A DNA stretch of 64,000 bases from Trebouxia sp. TZW2008. Its lineage: Eukaryota > Chlorophyta > Trebouxiophyceae > Trebouxiales > Trebouxiaceae. Position 1 is the stretch's first letter. The number at the start of each line of letters is the position of its first letter. The stretch spans positions 62,001-126,000 of the forward strand of contig BDIU01000265.1 of assembly GCA_002118135.1 (NCBI GenBank). The letters are read 5' to 3'. Under the pieces are notes generated by a model. That model made no database searches, was not told the origin of the DNA, and was given only the letters and a program-made list of their open reading frames with translations. Made by a program: the position numbers and the translations under genes. Below, piece by piece: positions 56,269 through 64,000 of the stretch.

Positions 56269-59200
56269 TCACACCAGCCTGGTATTGTAAGAGAGACAGT
56301 GGGAGCATTTATGGTACACAAAGTGAAACGGGGCCTCTCCTCTCTGCTCACAATCATTGCACAAAACCACCTGCACACCATCCACTCAAACTGTCAGGGC
56401 AAGGGGCTCAAGTTCCACATTTCCTACAATGCTCTCTGGGACTCCAATAGCCATTGTGCGAATGTGAGACAGAATATGACAAGCAGATACGCGGTTACTG
56501 CGTTGTAGCGGCAACTTCTGCTTTAAAAGAGGCAGCTTTGCCAATGTCAGCCTTTCTCATGCAACAGGTGATTACATGTCAGCAATAAGTCTTTAGTTGT
56601 GAGAACATCACCAACTCAGCACATTGCATGCATGCTTGATAGCAATGCACAGATGCACCCATGCCTGCCTGCATGAAGTATAGCCTTGAGACGAGTCAGC
56701 ACAGAAGCTGACAATGCTGCATGCATGATGGACAGTACCTAGCTCAGCCTGCTGAGCTGCGCTAGCGTGCGTATGAAATGAATAGAAATGATCTGAGCGA
56801 GCAAGCAAGCAACAGTGACGCATGGACAGATCCATACCTGCTTGCGTGCTGCATAGCCTGGAGGCAAGTCATCAGATCTTGCTACCAGTGAGTCAATCAT
56901 GCGGAAGTACATGCTCATGTCGCCCATGGTCTTGCTGCAGATGGGGCAGGTGTAGTTGTACCGGGTGTACTGCCCAAAGCAGTGGCTGTGCATGAAGTGG
57001 CCACAGGGTAATTCCTGCACAGACGCAAATGAATCCGGTGAATCCAGAAGCAAAACGGTCACAAATGGCTGAGCGGTTTACACAGGAACGCCGGCCGTGC
57101 GTAAATCGCCACGGGGTGAATTCAGCAGCACTTAGACCATATGTGACAAGCGGATGTTCCAGGCGCAAAACGACGGGCAAGAAACAGCAACGACAGGCGC
57201 AAAATGACGGGCAAGAAATAGCAACAACAGGCGCAAAATGACGGGCAAGAAACAGCAACGGCAGGTGTCTTGATGGCGGGAAAGCTACGCATCTGAGGGA
57301 AGCCTTCAGTGAAGCAGCAACAGGCTGCAATTTCACGTCATCATGTCAAGATTTGCAGGGAACTTCTGCAACTCATAGCCATGCGCAAAATGGCTGCAAC
57401 ACAAGTCTGATGTCCCTGACATACTCCGGATGCAAGCATGCAGCAAACATAGCCTGAGCTTGGAGATATCATGTTGCTACCACAGCATGTCTGACGCATA
57501 CCCTGTAGGGTGAGTTGCTGTCAAATAGGTACTCTGTGCACACAGGGCATGTTGACAGATCCCGGCACTTATGCTGCTTGAACTCTGCCAGGTCCATGCA
57601 GCAATTGCATTGCATGCAGTGGCGCACATCCCTGCCTAGTCCTTTGCCCAGGCGGCACAGGTTGCAGAAGGGGCAGTGGTAGATGTCACGCCCAGCTTCG
57701 TCATCAAACAGCTGACAGATGTTGCAGTGGTAGCGGGCCATGCGAGTGTGGCAGGCCTCGCATTCAGCTGCAGTCACAACACTTTTGTCAGGCTACAATG
57801 ACAAAGCTTTGTGCAGGTGGCACAGGTTGCAGATGATGGCAGTGATAGATGTCACGCCCAGGCTCATCGTCAATCAGCTGGCAGCTGTTACAGTTGTAGC
57901 GGGCCATGCGGGTGTGGCAAACCTCGCACTCAGCTGCAGACACAGGCGCAGTATCAGATGACAAGCACAAAGGCTTTACGCAGGTGGCACAGGCTGCAGA
58001 AGAGGCAATGGTGGATGTTGCAGCCTGGCTCATCCTCAAACAACTGGCAGATGTTGCAGTGGTAGCGGGCCATGCGAGTGTGGCATGCCTCGCACTCAGC
58101 TGCAGACACAAGACTTTTGTCAAGCTACAACTATGAAGGCTCAACTTGAAGGGACTGGTTGCAAAATGGGCAGTGATGAATGTCATGCCCAGATGCATCC
58201 TTAAACAGCTGGCAGATGTTGCAGTGATAGCAAGCCACGCGAGTGTGGCAGGCCGCGCACTCAGCTAGACAATCAACAGTACCATGAGACATGCAGAACA
58301 GAGGATCCTGAAGTTGCATGCAAGAAACAAAGCATATTGCATGCAAGTGCAATCTGCTTGCATGCCAGAACTGATTTTGTGTTGCATGCCACATTATAGA
58401 GCTGAGGGATCTGCAGCATCCTCTTAAAGATAGCAGGTGAACAATGTATGACGGCAGACGTGTACATGAGCAAGCTCTCAAAGGCAATACAGCAGAAGAC
58501 ACAAAGCACAGCGCAGCGGGACGCAATGCACAGCTGAGCATGGCTTAGCACAACACAGCAGACCTCAGCTCAGCAAGACGAAGCGCAGCACAAAGTTTGA
58601 TCAGTACAACGATGTGAAGCACAAGGCAATGGTAAGGCACCTGCAGGGGGTTGTTGGTGGCCGCACTCCATGCAGACCATATCAGTCACAGCTGCCGCCT
58701 CCAGCCTGTGGTCCTCTGCTTCATCATGGCAGTGGCGGCACACGTAAGGTCGATTGCAGCAAGACCCTATCAGCTGGCACCTGCATGAGCAATGAAGAAT
58801 TCAGAGACGGTACAGCCAGCAATGTACCATCCAAAGAAGACACGTTGAGTGATGTGGCAGCCAGACCTGGCCAGCTGGCGTTTGCATGGGCAGCAATGAT
58901 TGCAGATACAGGACGTCAAAAGAAGATGCAATCAAACACACTTTTTTTGACTTCTGTTGCATTGCATGCCTCAAGCCCCACAGCGTTTTTGCGACAATCC
59001 ATCACTGCAATTCACCACTACGCAATCACCAGGAACACTGTATAGCATGTGTCCTGCATACCTGCATCATCCGCTTGCTAAGAAAGTTATGCAAGCTTGA
59101 AGTGCAGCACTGACATCGTCACGGCAGTGGTCAATGCTTACCCTCTGTTGTAAGGTTGGCAGCCAAGAACCACTGACTGATAACAACATTGCTGAATTGT

Positions 59201-62200
59201 TGTCATCAGTCAGTGCTTCTTGGCTGCCAACCTTACAAAAGAGGGTAAGCATTGACCACTGCCGTAACAGCAAAATGGCTTCCCACGCAAGTTATGCTAT
59301 CTTGAGATGCAGCATGTAACACTCGACAGTTCTGGCAAGAGTTGAGGCGGACCTTCTCTTGTAATGCTGGCAGCCAAGAACCTCTGGCTGGTTGTAGGAC
59401 CGGTAGATGGGCTTGCCCTGTTGGGCAGGTGTACCCCCCAGCACCCCAACCACCTCCCCACTGCTGTGGGAGGGGCTCTGCCGCCTTTGTTGAGCCACAA
59501 TGTAACGGGAGGCCATGATGTTCTGCATCAAGTATGCCTTGCGCTGCGGTTCAAGGCCTGTGGGGCAACAAAGCATAATTTGAGCCAAACGCACTGAGCC
59601 ACAATGTATCGAGACGTCATTATCTTCTGCATCAGGCATGCTTTGCGTTGAGGCTCTAGACCTGCAGAGGAACAGAGCGCAGATTCATTGCAGGTACACA
59701 GCCAGAGAAAGGCAGCAGGCTGAGAAGTGAAAGGCAGAATGATGCAAGGCATACATTCAATGCAGCAAAGGGTGGAGGAATGGTAATATGATGGGAAACA
59801 CAAATTTTATGCCGAACACATGCAAAGATGGGATGTCAGCATGCAACAACACAGCGTCACGACTTTTGGGCGCTTTGAGAAAGCTATTCAGGATTGCAGC
59901 TTTGCACTCTTTCTGGCGTCAAACAACATCAAGATGACATTTTTTGTGCATGCTTTGATGGCAGACACGAATGGACATGTACCTGAGTCGCTCCACATTC
60001 TCCTGACAGCTATCTCTAGCTGCTTCTGATTCATCCTGAAGATGTCCTGCAAAGTGCAATGCAGTTTTCAGCGTCTGCTTGACGTGGCAGCCGACATTTG
60101 GTGCAATCTTGCACATCTTGGCGTGGGCAAGGCACACTGGGGCAGGATATACAACAGCAGAGACACATGCCTAGAAGGTCTTGAGGCAATGCAGTCTTGT
60201 CTGAGCATCAGGTGTCATTCTGTGCAAGCAAACAGACATGGCATCAATCATACGGTCAGACAGGTGACCAATTGATGAATCAACAAACACAGCTAATTGT
60301 CAAAGGGCCAGGACAGACGAAACCATGAGACTCACTCAGCACTCCTCTGACTTGTATGCATCAGCACGTTTGATGAGGAGTGGGAATGACTGACCTCCCA
60401 GCCAGGCTTGAAGACTGCAGCTCCGCTGTCATCAGACCTTGCCGGGTCCTGCTTGATGCCTGTGAAGTACTCCACCACATCATCCAGTGACTGACTGTCA
60501 TTCACCTATGACACGACACGACACTGTGAGTCATACAGAGCTGCACAAAGTCAGTATTTCGTTGGAGGGAAAAGTAACAATTTGTTTGTCATGTGTGATG
60601 CTGGTTCCACTATTTGACACGCAGATCAAGATAAGGCTCTTTCAATTTTGCACAGAAGTATGACGCAATAGTGCCAAGAACCACTAGTTGCAGCATTCAG
60701 TGATTGACAAAGAACCTCTACTCAAGCTGTCGATGCACAGCAGGCTTGTGAGAATCGCACATGGGGAATAACATGGGACAAAACCCTGGTTTGCCCCAGT
60801 GGTCGACGTACCTGCGGCTGCTGTGCCTTGGTCTGCTTGGTTTGTAAGGCGGGTCTCATGGTGGCGTCCAGCCATTGCTCAAACATGGTGTTCTGAGTGG
60901 CACTGCGCAGCGACTCCATCATGGCCTTCTGCTCTCCCTCTGTGATGGAGTCTGCACTCTCAAAGCACCAAGTCAACACAGTGGAAAGCTCAACTTCAGC
61001 AGCAGCAAGAAGCGCCCATTCAAAAGACACCAACATGCATCATGGTTTGAACCTGCAGCGCAATCTCGGCGCAGCAACTCAAAGCAGTGATTTTGAGTTT
61101 GTTTGGATTTGTGGAGTCTGCATTGTCAACACATCAAGTCAAAGCATTGGTCAAACACCCGCACTGGACATGAAATGCATTGTCAGACTACAGCATCTGG
61201 TACAGACTTACCCTCTGTAACATAGTCTGCACTGTCAACATGGCAAGTTACGCCTCTGAACAGGAGTCTGCATCATGCATGTGCCAAGTCAATGCACTCA
61301 TTGTGACATGTCACTGTGAAAGAGCAGTAGCACGTCATGGGCACGATCACTGGGCGCTCAGGGGCTGAAGTACTGCAGGCCATGCTGCTAGGGATCACAA
61401 ATACAGTCAGTCACAGGATCACTTGACACTGTACCAGGAATCCCAGGCGACACGGCCTGCAGCACTTCTGCTCCTGAACGCCAATGATGATGCCAACGAT
61501 GCAAGGACAACCCCTGGTGACAAATGCAGTTGATACACAGAGAAACTTTATACCTGTGATCCAAGGCAACATGGCCTGCAGAACTTCTGCACCAGAGCGC
61601 CCAATGATCATGCCCACGATATGCTGCTGCTCCTCCACAGTGAAATGCTCATTGAACAGGGGCCATAGCTCGTGCTCCTCTGCGCGCACGTGCTGCTCCA
61701 GGGTCGCCCGCATGGCAGCGCACATGCGATGCAACTGCCCAGACAACTGCCTCAGCTCCTGCAAGCTGCTGCTGGGCTGTATCCTATTGAACACCTGCAG
61801 CATATACATGAATGACGCTGCAAGGCAGTGTCAGCAATGGGACACAAGCACAAGTGGCAGGCCAGAGGCTCATTCTATATGCATCCACCACCAAAGACAG
61901 CAAACAAGCATACATTGCACGCAGACTGGTCATGGCTTGATTGTCTGACTATAGATATCAATCAAGTGAACGTATGAGTCGGTCATTGGACTTGGCAGGA
62001 GTGCCGATAGCTGCTACCCAATCCAAAAAAGTGAGACTTGATCCACAGCTGATGGGCGCGCACCTCATGGACATCCTTGGAAAGCTGCTCCTCCTGCTAA
62101 TGGTCCACAGAGTAGGCATGCAACAGGTTGCGCACTTGCAATTCTAGCAAGACGATTGGTGCAACAAAGCATGGGCAACCTGAGGTAATCGACAAGTACC

Positions 62201-63902
62201 TCATGAACGTCCTTGAAGAGCTGCTCCTCCTGCTGATGGTCCAGAGAGTAGGCATGTGATACATTGTGCAGAGCCTCCTTGGACTCCAGTGCTGGAAACA
62301 CAATCTCATCTTCCGCCTGCAACACAATCATTGTCATCATTCACATGCTTGCTGCTGCCTTCACAGAAGCCGTGTCACCGTCATCGTATCTACCAATGAA
62401 CCATACTCTCCATTCCAGTGATTGATACTCTTGACTACTTGCGTATTGGGTATCACGTATTGGCACCACTTATTGCATATTCCATAGTTTGCACTGCTTC
62501 TCAGTGATCCATACTTTCGAACACTGCGTATTGCATATTACGTATTGGGTGTTGAGTATTTACGTATGGTGATATCACTGGTATTTGCATGCTTGCCAAA
62601 GATCTCTTGGCCCTCTCACATGCTTTCATAATGGCATGCATCTGACAACACAATGGCCTGCACCTTGTGGCACAATGTGCCATCCAGCAACTAAGTGTGT
62701 GAGGCTCTCAACACCAGCTGTTGGGCTGCCACAAGCAAAGAATGCCAAAGTAGTTTGGCGCAGCAGTACATCAAGCTTCTTTCACCTTTGAGTGGGTCAT
62801 CTTGGAGTAGGTCAATCGGGTGAATGAGACGCATCGACCAAGGCAGATGTCAGCAGTGCAAATGCGCCTGATGTCTTGAATCAACATTTAGCAGTGGCTG
62901 TAAACGATTTCAAGATTTATGACTGTTAGTCAAGCAGGCGTTAGCAGCCAGTATCAGCCGAAAGGTGTTTACCTCTGAGTGAGCCTTGTACATTCCCCAG
63001 AGGAACCTAAAGTTACCCTTGAGCTGCTGTATGGCATGCGTGGGCAGCTTGTCAGTGGTGTCAGCATCTTGCACTGCTGCTGCAAAGGCGCTTGCATCCT
63101 GCTCCATGTAGCTCAGGTCCCTCCTCAGAGCCTGTGTCCAACACAGTGTGACTGAGTAACAGAATGAGCAACCATGCAAGCATTGCAGGCAAGGTCTTCA
63201 CAAAACAACGTTGCTTCATTGCGTCTTGCACAGCAGCTGCAAAGGCGCTTGCATCCTGCTCCATATAGCTCAGGTCCCTCCTGAGGGCCTGTTTGACCAG
63301 GCGAACTAGCTAAGCATCAACAGTCTCTAAAGCTCAAGCCCTGTGCAATGGCCGGAAGTGTAACTGGCGACACTGCATGCTTCCAACAAGTAGCACGAGC
63401 AAGACATGCTGCATTTAGCTCACTTTGGCCATGCCTAGACAGGTACACAGACATCACGACCAGGCAATGTCTTGATCTAAAGCAGATTCTTGCCACCACG
63501 CAGTACTGTCAATATAGGATCTTGCTACATCTGCCAGAGGACGCTGTGTACCTTGTGAAACTGGAAAATGTGGTCAATTGGATTGCTGAGCCCAGACTGC
63601 GACTGAATGGTGTCAGTTCCCTTGGAGTTACCAACGGCAGCAGGCACAGGGGAAGCTGCCAACTTGGCAGAGGAAGAAGTCCGGCGGCGTTTGGGGGCTG
63701 GCAGAACCAGATCTGCCGGCAGGGGCTCTGCCAAACGGATCTGCCCTTGGCTCTGCTGCCGCTTTGGCCTGGCTGCTTCTGGCTGAGCTGCTGCTGCTGC
63801 TGCTGCTGCGATTGCTGCTGCTGGGTCTGAGTGGTTGACAACTTTCGTTGGGGAGCTGGGTGCGCAGGTGCTGTTGATGAAATCCTCAAAGTTGCACCCG
63901 TC
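56269..63902 (-). CDS. BRUTUS/HRZ-like hemerythrin-CHY-RING E3 ligase, 5' partial
   Basis: Twelve exons in phase: 63902-63552, 63131-62973, 62316-62200, 61794-61554, 60951-60812, 60505-60395, 60046-59983, 59557-59353, 58780-58641, 57767-57502, 57014-56838 and 56370-56269, giving 690 aa within the window. The first listed exon starts at an acceptor, so the gene continues off the right edge. Order: [11 protein letters not shown] opens a hemerythrin domain with [26 protein letters not shown] and [16 protein letters not shown] as iron-ligand segments. Then come the MLPWIT and [10 protein letters not shown] linkers, and FGCEHYKR-like GCQHYKRR starting the CHY zinc finger. CTCHY cysteines follow, then a RING ([21 protein letters not shown]), and a rubredoxin-type end ([17 protein letters not shown]) at TGA 56269-56271. 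BRUTUS proteins sense iron and oxygen and ubiquitinate iron-response regulators. One hemerythrin domain is visible; others may lie outside. Confidence 0.93.
56640..56715 (-). repeat. 3' copy of the RING exon
   Basis: The end of exon 57014-56838 (GGCTATGCAGCACGCAAGCA in gene orientation, plus donor) has a decayed copy downstream, with CTCAAGGCTATACTTCATGC. Confidence 0.65.
57790..58285 (-). repeat. Three 5' copies of the CTCHY zinc-finger exon
   Basis: The first half of exon 57767-57502 (CTGAATGCGAGGCCTGCCAC to the CPFC codons) is present four times, starting near 58268, 58107, 57937 and, intact, 57767. The copies keep the acceptor and all Cys/His codons (for example [16 protein letters not shown]) but lose the exon's second half and donor. 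Confidence 0.9.
59121..59265. repeat. Near-perfect inverted duplication, 67-bp arms
   Basis: Arms 59121-59187 and 59199-59265 pair with about two or three mismatches across an 11-bp loop. Each arm contains a decayed copy of the end of exon 59557-59353 (plus strand TTGGCAGCCAAGAACC) with its donor. The left arm is direct and the right arm inverted. The transcribed intron would fold into a long hairpin. Confidence 0.9.
59590..59685 (-). repeat. 5' copy of BRUTUS exon 8
   Basis: Acceptor plus the [20 protein letters not shown] codons of exon 59557-59353 are repeated immediately upstream and break off after IVAQ. Confidence 0.85.
61095..61505 (-). repeat. Copies between BRUTUS exons 4 and 5
   Basis: Acceptor-side copies of exon 60951-60812 (the GTGCAGACTCC start) lie at about 61105-61130, 61205-61240 and 61260-61290. 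A donor-side copy of exon 61794-61554 (GCAGAAGTGCTGCAGGCC) lies at about 61425-61505. The 600-bp intron is thus mostly exon debris from both neighbours, each on its expected side. Confidence 0.8.
62040..62135 (-). repeat. 3' copy of BRUTUS exon 3
   Basis: The end of exon 62316-62200 (GAGGAGCAGCTCTTCAAGGA, with a GAGGTAC-type donor) is repeated about 100 bp downstream with about 15% change. Confidence 0.85.
63210..63300 (-). repeat. 5' copy of BRUTUS exon 2
   Basis: Acceptor plus about 75 bp of exon 63131-62973 ([20 protein letters not shown], identical in both) are repeated upstream. The near identity marks this as one of the youngest duplications in the window. Confidence 0.9.
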
Positions 63903-63954
63903 CTACATGTATGCACATCTGATGAGATACATTGAGTCATCAGCGCAAATGCAG

Positions 63955-64000
63955 TTGCTGCGGGTGCTGGGTCTGAGTGATTGACAGTTTCTGTTGGGGA
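63955..64000 (-). repeat. 5' copy of the first visible BRUTUS exon
   Basis: The right edge repeats the Ala/Asp-rich block of exon 63902-63552 (GGGTCTGAGTG, TGACA, TTGGGGA on the plus strand). It is cut by the window end. Confidence 0.7.

Noticed and set aside
56230..56508. Plus-strand open frame of 92 codons with protein-like composition
   Set aside because: The minus strand of the same bases encodes the rubredoxin-like last exon of the BRUTUS-type gene with conserved cysteines, in phase with upstream exons.
1..64000. CRISPR array, operon or phage region
   Set aside because: The regular repeats present are microsatellites or exon copies without unique spacers. Genes are intron-bearing and eukaryotic.

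Overview
This is nuclear DNA of an intron-rich green alga, most likely a core chlorophyte. Coding is split into short exons with GT-AG introns and a minority of GC-AG introns. The gene set is green-lineage: a LOV hybrid histidine kinase, a BRUTUS-type iron-sensing E3 ligase, an OBL1-like lipase, a FLO7/DUF1338 dioxygenase and a RAD51B paralogue. TAA, TAG and TGA all act as stops, so this is not a lineage that reads TAA/TAG as Gln. Bacterial features (operons, Shine-Dalgarno sites, CRISPR) are absent. All exon joins below were placed by eye from splice sites, reading phase and family resemblance; no search was run.

Layout. 341-5589 (-): coiled-coil protein, open at both ends. 6221-17812 (+): LOV sensor hybrid histidine kinase, 17 exons, about 1,467 aa. 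17813-20606: no intact gene, one frameshifted relic. 20607-27872 (-): class-3 lipase, 10 exons, 576 aa. 28160-28798 (+): small unknown protein. 28857-29540 (-): intronless U1A/U2B''-type snRNP protein. 29889-31435 (+): exosome subunit RRP41. 32365-33861 (+): unknown protein. 34729-39229 (-): RAD51B. 39718-41618 (+): VOC/glyoxalase-fold protein, probably plastid-targeted. 42411-44711 (-): RNase P/MRP subunit RPP30. 45127-46905 (+): unknown small protein. 48430-48778 (+): weak exon set. 49108-55529 (-): DUF1338/hydroxyglutarate synthase (FLO7-like). 56269 to beyond 63902 (-): BRUTUS-like hemerythrin/CHY/RING ligase, 5' end outside the window. Several pairs are head-to-head with 290-490 bp between starts (lipase/28160 gene, U2B''/RRP41, RAD51B/VOC, RPP30/45127 gene). 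The genes are housekeeping and signalling genes with no shared pathway.

The outstanding signal is in the introns. Most exons of the long genes are flanked by one to about eight degraded partial copies of themselves. Copies carrying the exon's acceptor side lie upstream of the intact exon, and copies carrying its donor side lie downstream. This is what repeated local tandem duplication with breakpoints inside exons would leave. Two copies are inverted, and in one intron a piece of mitochondrial nad2 sits among the copies. Two TA-flanked MITEs, several microsatellites and an excess of GC-AG introns complete the picture.
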